Shown here: piece after piece, positions 33,710 to 45,314 of the stretch
Layout: the number at the start of each line of letters is the position of its first letter
Position numbering within the stretch: position 1 is the first letter of the stretch
Source of the DNA: Sabellastarte sp. h YS-2021
Lineage: Eukaryota; Annelida; Polychaeta; Sabellida; Sabellidae
Direction of reading: 5' to 3'
DNA: 64,000 nucleotides
Assembly (NCBI GenBank): GCA_964017235.1
Contig: OZ024927.1
Coordinates: forward strand, 29,779,160-29,843,159
Program-made: the position numbers and the translations under genes
The notes under the pieces: model-generated
Seen by the model: only the letters and a program-made list of their open reading frames with translations
Databases searched by the model: none
What the model was told of the DNA's origin: nothing

Positions 33710-34210
33710 GGGTAAATATTTTTCAACACCATGAGATATAGAAGTAGTGAAACAGTACAAAGATTGGCTACTTTTAGAGCAGTGTCAGGTCCAAATAATG
33801 TTTGAGTAGAGAAAATAATGTCTAAGAGAAAGAATATGTATGTAAAGATGAAGTATTAAACAAGACAATTCAACAGCAAGATGACAGCATTAATCAGTAA
33901 ACTAAACATTATGATGTTGTAAAATTTATTAACTGGAAAATATAAGTACATATAATAATCAGTTGCAGCAATCCATATTTTTTTGTCATAAGAGAAACAT
34001 GTCTTAAATATGGCAGGTGAACACACTTTGGCAGAGCCAAGGCTAAACTTCACACCATGACGTTGCACACCTACACCCCCGAAAATGGTTTTCCTCATTT
34101 TATACTAAAATAATTCATTACTCTATTCTTTAAAAATGGCGAGCCTCAACAGGCAGGAACTCCAGCACACAGGTGTAATTGAAGAGCACAAGAGGCATTT
34201 GGCAAATTGA
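33710..34210. other. AT-rich spacer
   Basis: No recognisable feature. Confidence 0.4.
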
Positions 34211-34214
34211 CTAC

Positions 34215-34600
34215 CAAATTAAATGTAAGAGAAAATTTCGTAAAAATCTATAAATGGACTGGACTGTAGAGTACTCGCAAATTTGGAAGTCCAAAGAACT
34301 GAAAAAGTGTTGCCATGGTAACAGTTGATGCCATCTGTAGCCTAGAACCTAACCAGTTTCCTCATTGGATAAACATATTGTGAAAATTTGTTAAAAATCC
34401 CTGCAAGGGTTTGGACCATAGAGTACCGAGAAAAATTACAAGTCTACAAAACAGACAAAGTGTTGTCATAGCAACAGTTGTTGCCAGATGTTGCCAAATA
34501 CTTAATGAGCTCCATCTTCTTTTGGAATAAACATAATCCTGCAAATCTGGTAAAAATTCATACATGGATTAATTGGACTGTACACTTACAGTTGTGTAAG
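34215..34600. repeat. ~150-bp tandem repeat, about 2.5 units
   Basis: Three similar stretches occur, with landmarks 'agagtactcgcaaatttgga' (about 34268), 'agagtaccgagaaaaattac' (about 34420) and a third partial unit near 34570. Each full unit holds a 'gttgycatrgyaacagttg' palindromic core. The period is close to that of the Helitron-satellite monomers, but the sequence is not obviously the same. Confidence 0.6.
34309..34322. promoter_or_regulatory. Exact RFX X-box motif
   Basis: 'gttgccatggtaac' fits the X-box consensus GTNRCCNNRGYAAC at every position. The equivalent place in the next tandem unit (about 34460-34473) reads 'gttgtcatagcaac', one mismatch. Motif match only; no nearby gene is recognised. 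Confidence 0.35.
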
Positions 34601-34604
34601 AATG

Positions 34605-36025
34605 GATGTATTAGTCTGGAGAGCTGTGAAAGCCCCATTAGCTGGTGGGAACTGCATTGATGAGCAGTTCTCCTGGTAGAAACTTTTATCCACACCCCGA
34701 GGGAATTTTGTGTGGCAAATGTCAGGTGTGAGACAACTGGTATAAAAAACAATTTCCTGTGTTATATCTTACATTACTTATTAATGTCAGTTTGTCTAGG
34801 TTAAATATCAATATATGACACACTCAGAGTGTAAATATTATCTAGATTTTTTATGAAATGAATAACAACTTCTAGAATGATTTAAGGCCTGGTCACACTG
34901 TTCTGAGTTGTTCATAACAACTTATATTTGAATTTAGGCTCATACCAGATGTTAAAGGTAGACATTTTCAAAATGAAATACTTATCATTTTCAATATACT
35001 TGTTTATAATATACTTGTTTTGCATTCAGTAACATCCTTACTTGTCAACTGATTCATTGAGGATTCCTTTGGCCATTGCTTCAGTATAACAAGACAAACA
35101 GTTTGATACTAAAAATTGTATATTTAGTTGAATAGTTAAATGGGGGAAAGCAAGGATTGTCTGTATTGATCAATCATTTGAATCCATTGAGGTTGGGCAT
35201 GAGGAAATTCTTTCAACAAAATTAGTGAAAGGAATAAAGTAGCCTATCACTAATGTGGAAACATTTGGTTACTGCCTGAGCCCAAGTTAAGATAGGATAG
35301 TAGAAATAAGAACTGGAGAAACTTGGGATACAGCGCACTTTATTTGCACGGTATTGCTCGTTTCCATAGAACTAGCTGCTGACGCTCGATCTCCAATTTT
35401 ATTGCTTTGACTGATTTTGTTAGAAGTGTTTTCTTTCACCTGGCTTTGGCCAAAGCAGATGACCTATAGTTGGTAAGTTAATAATAAACAAATATCCATA
35501 AAATATATATTTTACTGTACATTGTGTTCTAATTTTTGTCTTGTCACACTGAGGGCACAGGTGAAAGAATCATCCAAATCAGTTTGGAGGTACAAAAGTT
35601 ATGATATAAAAAATAAGTTAATACAAGATTGGCCTTTGAAGTATAGTGTTTGGAAACAGTAGCACAAAGTTACCAGAATTCCCTTCGAGATAAATTGCAT
35701 TATGAAGCTCATCACTGTATATCACTGTGGTTAAAAAAATATTTATTTGATATTAAATTGGTCAATTTAATACATTATATCAAAATTACAATTGCAAAAT
35801 ATGATCACTAGTTACAGAAAAGTTGAAAAATAGAGCAATTGCCTTTTGCTCAAAGTATGGTAAACAACATAAAAAATGTTCATTCCACAGATTATTGTGC
35901 TTGTTTTATATTTCAATATTTTATAGTATCTCTCTTAAGGGTCCCTTAACTTCATAACTTAATGAAAATAAATCCAGTCATAAATTATTGAACATTATTG
36001 AAGTAAAATTTTAAAACTCTTCATA
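34605..36025. other. AT-rich spacer, no supported feature
   Basis: No gene, inverted repeat pair or known element was recognised. Confidence 0.4.
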
Positions 36026-36029
36026 TTTG

Positions 36030-36305
36030 TTTTTAAAACCATTTCAGACACAGATGATCCATAAAGTAATTGCAATTCAAACAAGGCCAAAAGGTGTTTT
36101 GGTCCCCTACCGCGAGCGCAAAGCCATCAGAGACACGAGTAGTGTACTAGAATTTACGAAAATCTGGGAACACAAGGAAATTCCAACTCAGACACATCCC
36201 ACAGCTGGTCTAGAACTCAGACAGTCACCCATCCAAGTACTAACATAGCCCATTGCCGCTTAACTTCTGTGAGCAGACAAATACTCATCACGCTGTGCCA
36301 TAATT
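36030..36305 (-). mobile_element. 5S rRNA-derived SINE (SINE3-like)
   Basis: On the plus strand 'cacccatccaagtactaac' with 'gcttaacttctgtgagcaga' is the reverse complement of the internal promoter and 3' half of eukaryotic 5S rRNA. On the minus strand it reads ttagtacttggatgggtgac. The 5S-like part covers about 36195-36302 with many differences, so it is not a functional 5S gene. About 150 bp of non-5S body follows it on the minus strand, which favours a SINE over a simple 5S pseudogene. Confidence 0.6.
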
Positions 36306-36309
36306 CATG

Positions 36310-36760
36310 AAAGTCCAGAGACAAAAAAAGGATCTATAGAAGCCTTGCCTCTTAAAAATAGCTGTTTTGGAGGCAAACATGTTGTTGAGGCAAGAACTTT
36401 TATGACTACTTTAATTCCATGAAATAAAACATTCACTTGAATCTTTTATTAGTGTTCTGAAAATCAACGGATGGAGTCAAAGAATCCCAATGTTTGTATG
36501 CAGAAACTATTACGAAAATTTAAAATATAGGGTTATTAACTATGTGCTACAGATAAAAATATGCTGATGCACATTTTTGCGACTTAAAATAAGAAAAGTT
36601 TAAAGATCTTCATACAAGTCGGGCCACTTTACTGCCCCGTTTGGTGTTCCATGTTCCACAAGTCAGTGTAAGAAATGATCCTTTCAATCAGGGATGTGTA
36701 ACAAGTACCATCAGTTTTAGTTTGTGGTAACATGTTTCATTATGGTATATCATAAATATA
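36310..36760. other. AT-rich spacer
   Basis: No recognisable feature. Confidence 0.4.
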
Positions 36761-36763
36761 TGA

Positions 36764-36890
36764 TATATTTCTTGTAGTACAAACTAAATATACATCTTAA
36801 TAAATATATATTTCTTGCAGTACAAACTAAATATACATCTTAATAAATATATATTTCTTGTAGTACAAACTAAATATACATCTTCTTAAT
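36764..36890. repeat. 43-bp tandem repeat, three copies
   Basis: The unit 'tttcttgtagtacaaactaa' plus 'atatacatcttaataaata' begins at 36768, 36811 and 36854. The copies are nearly identical, so this is a recent minisatellite. Confidence 0.9.
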
Positions 36891-36911
36891 CCCTCTAAAT
36901 ATTAACACCTA

Positions 36912-37215
36912 TTGACTTTGTATTTGTACTGTATACTTTATACTCAGCACAATGTCTCCTTTACGACAGTGCACAAATTACTATTTGACCCATTCTGATT
37001 GCAGAAGTACAGTCAAGCTCTTTAATGATTGACATTCACCTTACTGAAAGACAGTCTCAGGGAGGACCATTTATCAACATCCCTGAGCCTGCCCCTTAGG
37101 ATAGGACCCCTTGATAGAGGACCACAACTTTTAGTGGCCAGTATGTGACTGTCTGTACCAGGGATCAAACCCAGGTCCCCTGTATTCCTAGGCAAGTGTG
37201 TTACACATTGTACAG
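36912..37215 (-). mobile_element. tRNA-derived SINE, family C (minus copy)
   Basis: The minus strand carries 'cacacttgcctagg', box B 'ggtttgatccc', 'gtggtcctctatcaaggg', 'gtcctatcctaaggggcagg', and the tail 'gagacattgtgctgagtata' followed by 'aatacaaag'. All of these align in order with the copy at 54304-54630. The first part of the tRNA-like head is decayed or missing. Confidence 0.75.
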
Positions 37216-37219
37216 TACA

Positions 37220-37715
37220 ATAAACTACAATTATTTTTCAAGATTTCTAAACCTTCATTTCAGCCAGAACACCCACTATATAGAGGAGTAATTATCCATT
37301 TTACCACACAATGTGAAATTCACCTGTCAGAGAGTGAGGTTACCCATTTCTTATTTCCTAGCTTCCGGTCTCCCTTGATGCAAACTAGCACAAATTTTAA
37401 CTTTTTTATTCACTTTTAAAGATAGCCGTTAGCATCACATTTCACATACTGCAACAAATTTCCCATTTCTTACTCTACAACAAGACTCTACCTCATAAGG
37501 TTCACGAATGGTCATTTATTTAGGACTGACAGTTTGACTGAATCAACTTTTGATATGAAATTAAATTGTGAACTCTGTTTCAAAACGTTTTAAAGGATAT
37601 TCAGTAAAATTGTTTCGGGAATGGTTTCAATCCATGCACATAGTAATTAGTCAATATTTAGTACGGTTGAAAGCAGGTGATCCAATTCAAATATAAAACT
37701 TTACGTAAAGTACAC
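37220..37715. other. AT-rich spacer
   Basis: No recognisable feature. Confidence 0.4.
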
Positions 37716-37718
37716 AAT

Positions 37719-37875
37719 AGGTTCTTGGTGGCCTCGTGGTTAGCAGAGTTTAGCATTTAATCACAGGCTGTCACCTGTGTGGGTTCCAGCCCTACAAGTG
37801 GCAATGCTTGAGGAGCTTCCCCAATGTGACCCTGACTGTTGAATAGGACATAAAACCCCAAGTTTGACTTTGACA
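37719..37875 (+). mobile_element. tRNA-derived SINE, family A (older copy)
   Basis: 'tggcctcgtggttagc' (box A region) and 'gggttccagcccta' (degenerate box B) are followed by 'gtgaccctgactgttgaata' and 'ggacataaaaccccaagttt'. It is more diverged than the copies at 5959 and 28665. Flanks share only about six bases (acacaa), so the target-site duplication has decayed. Confidence 0.8.
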
Positions 37876-38074
37876 AGGACACAAGAGCAGACCACACCGT
37901 AAGATTGGTTGAGCTATGTAGTCTTTGATGGCCAAACCAAAAGGTTTGCTGTGGGAATAGTAACTGGTCAAGATGTGGCAATGATTAAAGTCAGTGATGA
38001 CATTCAAATTCAGAACTGTAAATTATAAATAGAAAACTACACCAAAATATTGCTTGACCTTTAACCTTAAATGA

Positions 38075-38285
38075 GGGAAAGGTGGTGTAGTGGGTAACAT
38101 TCTCAACAGTCAAGTTTTGGATATGCATCCCAGTCCCAACCGAAAGTGAATTTGCTTGTCAGTGGCTGATGGTTTTCAGTGAAGAATCTTGACCAAGTAG
38201 AATCCTCAAGTAGACATCCTTACACAACCTATATATTGTATTGAAAATGAGATAAAAAAATCAATCACTCAATTGATCAGTCAAT
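38075..38285 (+). mobile_element. Decayed tRNA-derived SINE
   Basis: 'ggtggtgtagtgggtaac' is a box A-like start; the box B region ('ggatatgcatccc') is degenerate. The middle ('cagtggctgatggttttcag') resembles the same region of family B, and it ends in a tcaa simple repeat (38262-38290). Confidence 0.45.
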
Positions 38286-38289
38286 CAAT

Positions 38290-38935
38290 ATATTTAATTT
38301 AACAAAAATGTTCTGTTTCTTTTGCAGTACATACTTATTGTGGAAAACTTTCCACCATAACAGCAATACTAACTTGTTGACAATATTACAAAGGATAAAG
38401 TAAACAAGAAGGTATCACAGCTTTGCCCTCAGAATTATAGCACGTAATCCATCCTCAGAACTATGTTCACCCTATTATCGGCACCGAGTAGGTTTTTACT
38501 ACCCAAGTAATTCTGTGGAGGAGGACTGTGTAAACTTTCCACTGGCTGTAAATCATGATTACCATACAGTTGTAAACAGACATAACCTCCAATTAAATTT
38601 ATCCATGAAATTGTTTTCCTACCTATAAAACAGGTGTATAATTCTTAATTAGTGTCCTATTAATCTTTACTCGCTTGTATTTACAACAGATGAGTCATTG
38701 GTATATATCTGTATCATAATTTTAATTGACATTTTAACATGTGCAACAATTTTACATTCTATTTTGTGAAATGCAGTTTAAAGTGGCAAAAGAAAGTACT
38801 GCGACAAGCCCTAAACCCCTAACAGACAAGCTGTAGCAGGTCCCGACAAGCCGTAATGACAAACAGACAGGACTGGAGAAATATACAGAATCACCACGAC
38901 CAGATGTGCATTCAGTATTGCCAGTACAGATTTTG
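38290..38935. other. Spacer with GACAAGCC motifs near its end
   Basis: Most is featureless. At 38800-38870 'gacaagccctaaa', 'gacaagctg' and 'gacaagccgta' recur at short intervals, as also at 39855-39970. Confidence 0.4.
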
Positions 38936-38940
38936 ATGAA

Positions 38941-39650
38941 TTTTTGGGAAAAAAGAGGATCAAGTGTCATCCATTAAACAAATGTTAAACTAGGTCAAGG
39001 CTGAATATTTGGATCCCATCACATGACCTAAACATCCAACTTTCCTTTTTTGTTATTTTAATTATAGTTTCCAGGTTTTTGCTTTTATATTAAACGAGAA
39101 ATACATCAATGTATATATCTGTTTCAGATTATGAACTAAAAAGTCATTTAACATATAAAATTTGAAAATGTTATATCCTTTTTGCATTTTATTTTTTTGT
39201 TTTTGTTTTGTACACCAGCTAGTTTGGGTCAGTCATATATTGAGTGATCCATTTCCAGCCAGGGCTCAACTTTTCATTATTCATAATATATACAATATAT
39301 ACATTTTAACAATATACCATATAAAAATGTTATATCCTGTTGAAAGAAGCATAGAGAGATGTGCTTCTAACAATATCTCACATGACAATGAAAATCCTCT
39401 TGCTTGTTGCTGCTTTTTATACTCCAATTTCGAGCTTCTGGAAAGGACCCCTTCAAAATTCCGTCCCTCTGAGCAATTTCCTACACATTTATACCACATA
39501 ATTTCGAGCCTCTGAGAAAGCACATTTTCTGGACATAAAGGTAAACACCCTGTAGTTCTGGTCATGTGATGGGATCCAAATATTAACTATTGACCTAGTT
39601 TTAGATTTGTCGACTGGTCAACACTTGATCCTCTTTTTGCCCCAAAATTT
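38941..39650. repeat. Foldback: ~90-bp inverted repeat around a 530-bp spacer
   Basis: The left arm 38941-39030 includes 'aaaagaggatcaagtgt', 'aactaggtcaa' and 'atatttggatcccatcacat'. The right arm 39560-39650 carries the same blocks in reverse complement and in mirrored order. Arms are roughly 80% identical. The spacer has no gene. It may be a non-autonomous DNA transposon or a collapsed pair of insertions. Confidence 0.75.
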
Positions 39651-39854
39651 CTTTTTGGAAATAAGCTGGGATTTTATTTTGTTTAACCAAATAAAAATAC
39701 TTTTTCAGGTTTCTTAATTAATAATAGCAAAAATGTGGAACCTAACCTGAAAATTATGATCACTTGCACGGTTTCTTTGTCATTCTTGAAATTTTTTTAT
39801 CATATTTTTACCTCACATCATGCTGGAAATAGAATGTAAATGAGCAGTACTTAA

Positions 39855-39970
39855 GTTGCAAAAGACAAGCCAGCTTCTTGTTAGGACAAACCTAGAAGTG
39901 ATAACGACAAGCCTTAAAGCCTGGATGTTATAAGACAAGACGTCAAGTGACTAGGACAAGCCTATTACCA
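39855..39970. repeat. Cluster of GACAAGCC motifs
   Basis: Variants of 'gacaagcc' occur at about 39859, 39889, 39908, 39937 and 39954. They are in the same orientation as the cluster at 38800-38870 on the other side of the foldback. Confidence 0.45.
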
Positions 39971-39979
39971 GGGGGGCGG

Positions 39980-42565
39980 ACCCTAGGTCGGGAACAAGAG
40001 TCGAGGAGGGAAATATCAAGCATGTTTATTTTTTGCTGACTATCCCCGACAGACCTGGAAACTACAACCGGCCCTACCTGACTATGTAAACATTACTCCT
40101 GACCCTCAAAAATTCCTTAGTTACCGACAGGTTGGCCCCAGTGGAACAACCACATAAGAGGGAACTGAAAGCATCACCAAGTCTTGATAATGGATAAAAC
40201 ATAAGCCTGTGTCTCCCTGCACAAGATTTCCAATTAACACTTTGCAAATGTGATTTTTGCTTTCCCTAAACATGCCAGTCCATGTCAGTGAAATACTGAC
40301 AACAATTAAATAGTAATCATGCTCATATCTTTATTTTCCAAACATGGAAAAAACTGTGGAATGGGATTTTTACGTACCAGAGGCACTCTTACAGAAGTGA
40401 AAAAAATCAAATAAACAAATTACATTTCAGTATATAGAAACATACAGCAATACAAAGCCAGGGTCTTACGATAAAACTGAGCAAGCCAAAGAGGGCAAGT
40501 ATTTACCTAGAAGGTAACTATGTAGGAAAGCTTACTTCATCAGTCTTGAGGACCATACGGCCAATGTCTATCCTTGGCTTTTTGGAATGTAGACACTTGT
40601 ATAACACAAAAGTCAAATATTAAGTCAAAAGGACACTTCTTAAGTCTATGTAACTCAGTAAGATATGTCTAATGTTAGGATTGATGATTAAATATTGTAG
40701 GTTTCATCTTGTAAACATTCAATCTTGTACACATAACGCATCACTACTCTAAGACAGCTGTTCCACTGTCAAGATAGACTGGGGGCAGGCCCAATTTTGA
40801 TCCTCCCAGATCATTCCTATAAATGCCCATGGCTATCATATACACCCAGTGTCAATCAAGCTGCATTTCAGGCTGTCTGGTAGAAAAATTGGTTGCTAAG
40901 AAATTTCTGAACATATTTAGAATTTTCCCTGGACAGTAAAACTGACCACCTGTTGTTACTGGTGGTCCTGGAGTACTACTGGTTACCTGCAATTGATCCA
41001 GGTTAACATCTGTTGACCCCAAGTCATAATATTTGGACAATATTTGGAAAATTTGTTGAGAATATATTCTGTTTTCTCTATAAAAATGTCAAATATCCAG
41101 ATTAAGCCGAAAAAACAGCTCTCTTATAAGGATATGCGTGATTTGATAGGGTCTGGGTCAGAGTCTGGCATGCACCCAAGACCAATGGGGCAATTTTGAT
41201 AAAATATGTGGCATTTTCACTTTCAGTCTTCCCTGGGCCACAGTAGGTATTCATCCAGATACAGTAGGCAATCTCCACAAATACTAGACCTGGGGCGACT
41301 CCTCGACAGTCCTTGACAGTGGGAAAGGGGCCTTACCGAATAAAATTGGACAAATGATTTCTTACTGTTATGGTCTTGTATTCACATCCATGTCTGGATT
41401 TTTGACTCTGGCTTATGGAAGTGTTGCACCTTAGAACCTGCAGTTCACAGAGATTAGGCACTATAAAATTAGAATTAGAATGTCATCATGTTGGAAATAC
41501 TGGCTTTTTGGCCCAATTATGGCCCAATATGACCTTAAAAGTGGAATTTTAGAAAAATCATTTCTTTGTTTAAAAGATGAAATAGCAAGTATAAATTGAA
41601 CATTATTGTGTCAGGTTCAGAATATTTAAAACAGACTTATTACAGACTTTGAACAAAACATTTATGTTTCAAAAAACATTGAGCCAATTTGAGTCATTTT
41701 CAGCCCAGTTAGTTACAGCATAATGTCTCCCAAAACCTTACTGAGTAACAAAATCCATAGTAGGATATTTTAACTTCACGTTCCACATTTATAAAATATT
41801 TACTTTTCCAATTAGTAAAAAGTCTAGATTTTCTTCTGCTTCTTTTACAACGGCTTTAAAAACACAAAGTAAAAAGTCTCCCATTAAGCGTTTAGCTTGA
41901 TGTTCTATCACCCACATACACCTGTGCACAATTACTTCAGGAGGAACAGCATCCCATCTGCTTCAGCCCATCCGTCTGGCTGGCATTTGTGCAAAAAGGT
42001 ATAGATTTCAATGAACAGTGAAACATTAACTTTTTCAGGGGAGGCATGGGCCATCAAATCTACCATCCCGCTGTAGTTTGTATATTTACCTTCTGACTTT
42101 TTCTTGCCTGGAAAGTTCCTGGGACATTTGTTCCTCATCATCGTCTATGTATTTGTACAAGGTAAGTGGGTTTACCATGTACCACAAACCTGTTTTACAG
42201 CTAATATGTCAAATATATTTTTGTTGAAATTTTATAGTTTCTATATGATTGAGGCAATGTGCTTTTTTTCTTCAGGTCTTTGTAATTACAAGCAATGTGG
42301 TGTAGGATGAATCTTAATACAAGGTCAGAAGAATTTTGCTTATCGTTCATACTAAAAGCAATTTTTTGCTTGAGTAAAGGTATTTATATATTTTACACTT
42401 GATTAATTAAATACGTCACACAAGTCTTATAATTGTAACTTTTCCTGGTATAGTTGGACATCTCTCCTTCTAATCCCTTTAGAACCTGCACAAGTGTGTT
42501 CTGTACAACAGGGTCAGATAGAAGTTATCATCTGGATTATTTACATTTACTGTTTATGACCATTT
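39980..42565. other. AT-rich spacer, no supported gene
   Basis: A small hairpin (gaccacc...ggtggtc) is present at about 40946-40969. A hydrophobic open stretch with a good GT donor (42104-42162) was considered as an exon and not accepted. Otherwise nothing was recognised. Confidence 0.35.
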
Positions 42566-42572
42566 ATAGTCT

Positions 42573-42949
42573 ATTCTAACATGACACGGATGTGTCCGTC
42601 ATTCTGATTGGTCGAGAGCGATTTCTGAACCGTCTAAAATTCTGCATCAACATTACGGCTGTTATCAACTTCCCCATGCATAATTTTTGGTTGAAAAACA
42701 ATTGTGTATAAGTCTGTTTTCATAATTATATTTAAAATACTATGAGATAGTGTATAAAGTTGTGCATTTTATAATTGTTTGCTTGTACCTGGATTCAGAA
42801 AAAGTTTACAATATATTTTGGGAAAAAAAATTACCCCTATTCACTTGATGGAACAGCCAACATGGCGGCGCCCTATTGCATTCACTTGGATAATTTTGTT
42901 AATTTTACAAGTGTTTTAGGGTGTTTCATTTAAACAGTCATGTTAGAAT
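42573..42949. mobile_element. MITE-like segment with 13-bp perfect inverted repeats
   Basis: 'attctaacatgac' (42573-42585) and its exact reverse complement (42937-42949) bound about 375 bp. Just inside the left repeat is a small palindrome 'acggatgtgtccgt'. No coding frame is present. The exact outer ends and target-site duplication are unclear, so class assignment is open. Confidence 0.55.
42859..42869 (+). promoter_or_regulatory. YY1-type motif
   Basis: 'aacatggcggc' fits the AANATGGCGGC consensus bound by YY1. It lies within the MITE-like segment. Motif match only. Confidence 0.25.
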
Positions 42950-42954
42950 TTCGC

Positions 42955-44925
42955 CTTCGTGCTTTGACCACGCCACCCGTGCTAAAATTCTGGTTTGGAT
43001 GGTTTTTGAGTGATATATTCCTATAATAAATGGAAACAAGGCAGAAATTTGTTTTAGTTTACATGCATAAGCTGCAAAGCAATCAGAAAGACGAGTAGTG
43101 CAGTACGAAAGTACACAATTCATGGACGTGTGGAGACAAAAAAAAAACTCAAATAAATAAAGTGAAACAAATTATCTCTAGTAGTGCAGGCCTTGGAGAG
43201 AGAGCTCACACTTAAAATGCAAATAACATAAAATTCTCAGTAGAAATTGTAAAATTAGAAAAGGTTGTGAATATAAATTACGGTAGTGTGTGATGCTAGT
43301 CATCAGTGTATGTGTCACTTATATCTGAAAGGAAGCTTGTATTTGTTACCACCATTAAGGTTATCTTAGTTATATTGCTGTTACAATGATCAATATATCC
43401 ACCGTATGAGAAAAATTTGCATATTAAGGTTTAATATGTCAAGGTTTGTTCATCTTTGACTGTATACCTTGAAAAACCTCTGTACAATTAGGGTGGTTTT
43501 ATTTGATTGGATTTGGATTGAATATTACTTGTAACAAGCACAGATTTTTCATGTTTCTGTTGTCTGTTGCATACCATTTAAAAAGATCATCCTTTTTCTA
43601 TGAAACAGAAATATGTTTGACAAGGTAAATAATAGTATATAATGGTACAATTAATTCTGAATATTTCCAACCTCTCCTTACCAATCCAGTCATCTATGTC
43701 TGATATACACACAAATAGGTTGTACAAACACAGCTCACAAAGAGCTGAAGTCCAGCATTGACTTAGTGTTCGATCACAAGTCAATGAATTTAGGATGAAC
43801 AGACAAACAGCAATGAAACTAAATTGACAAGACATTCAATAAGGTGTCCTCTGAAACTGATGCATAATCATTGAAACTTGAATAGAAAACCTTGTCACTC
43901 TACCTCCTACATGATGCGATAGCAAACATATTTCAATTAGATGTTATTCCAAAACAGTTTCTGACTGTAAGTTCTTGCCTTACACCATTTTTATTTCAAT
44001 CAAATTATTGCATTCTGTTTTGATGAAAATTTTTGTTTTACACTAAAGCGATTGGATGTGTCTTTACTCAGTGTCAACGCAAGTTGAGTTAAATTACATA
44101 TTCTAATTACTGTGGTTAAGACTGGATTAACAAGGACATGATTTACAAAAAGTCGCAAGTTATGTAGCTGCAGGACATATTTACCCATTCTTCAACTGGC
44201 ACCTAAACTTGAAGCTACAATCTGATTATTGTTCACATGCTCCATTTACATCTTAAATATGTAATATTTTTATTTCAACTATAACTTATTGTTTAGGAAA
44301 CATCAACAACTGTTTACCACATGTTTATTAATTTTAAGCATTTATAATATTTCATGAAGCCTTGTTTTAAAACTAAGGTTTATTCTTTATTGTTACAGAA
44401 TGATGTCAGTATCACTTTGACATCCTTTAAAAATTCTTGTATTTGCACGGTATACTATTTCAGTTGAAGGGTACAAGAGATTCATTGAATATGACAATCC
44501 AAAAGGATTAGACAAACATGTGGATTTCTTATAAATGTGACCTTCTCACTTGTCTACATTCAGCAATAATGGACTGTCTTTGTAACATTTGACAAACATA
44601 GAATTTATCAAATAAAAATAAAATCCCCCAAGGATACTCAAACATATTCACAAAATTCACATAACATTCTTTCGATAATGTTTTTGCAACAAATTTATAT
44701 ATACTGATTGTACAAGGTGTCCTCTATCTTGGATTTCCTAACTTTATGACTCATTTAATTAATTTTACTAGGAATTTGAGTAGCTAAACATTAAATTACT
44801 AGAAGAACAAATACTAGAAGTCAAATAAGAAAATGTTCCTAAAAAGCAGATTTTAGAAAGTAACATGTTACTTTAACAACATTTTCCTGGCTATGACACA
44901 TCACCTTAAAATACAGTTATAAGGT
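42955..44925. other. AT-rich spacer, no supported feature
   Basis: No recognisable gene or element. Confidence 0.4.
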
Positions 44926-44931
44926 TATAAG

Positions 44932-45304
44932 TTACCGTAAATGACCTATGTAGCACACAGAGCGCCAAGGAAAGACTATTTTTATTCAACATTTTGGTGG
45001 GAAAAAGTTCCCCTTTTAGTGCACCCATCATGAAACACTTTCCGGAATGAAGTATTGGTCAATCCGGTAAGAATAACGGTGTTCCGACATTTAGAATCTA
45101 CTAAAAATACCCACTTCCTGTAAATATGGCGGTAGATATAAACAAAACTCGAAATCCATGGCAAAAATGTCCATTTTTTAAGTAAAAATACAAACAATAT
45201 ATAAAAAATATGTTGATATTGTGCACTGTCACCGACGATATTGCCGGGGAAAAAGAGATAGGGTGTGGTTTCAATGGCGGATGTGCTAAATAGGTCATTT
45301 ACAG
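44932..45304. mobile_element. 373-bp MITE with ~24-bp terminal inverted repeats
   Basis: The left end 'ttaccgtaaatgacctatgt' continuing 'agcac' and the right end, read inverted, 'ctgtaaatgacctatttagc' continuing 'ac' match with two differences. Direct repeats 'tataag' flank it at 44926-44931 and 45305-45310. There is no coding capacity. The superfamily is not assigned; a 5-6 bp duplication is only suggestive. Confidence 0.8.
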
Positions 45305-45314
45305 TATAAGGACT

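Noticed and set aside
36195-36302. Functional 5S rRNA gene
   Set aside because: Too many substitutions and joined to unrelated body; called a SINE instead.
42104-42165. Possible exon ending tacaag|gtaagtg with hydrophobic coding (FLGHLFLIIVYVFV)
   Set aside because: The donor is good and a pyrimidine-rich stretch precedes ggaaag, but a 45-base exon without any partner exon cannot be supported; minus strand also offers an equally plausible frame.
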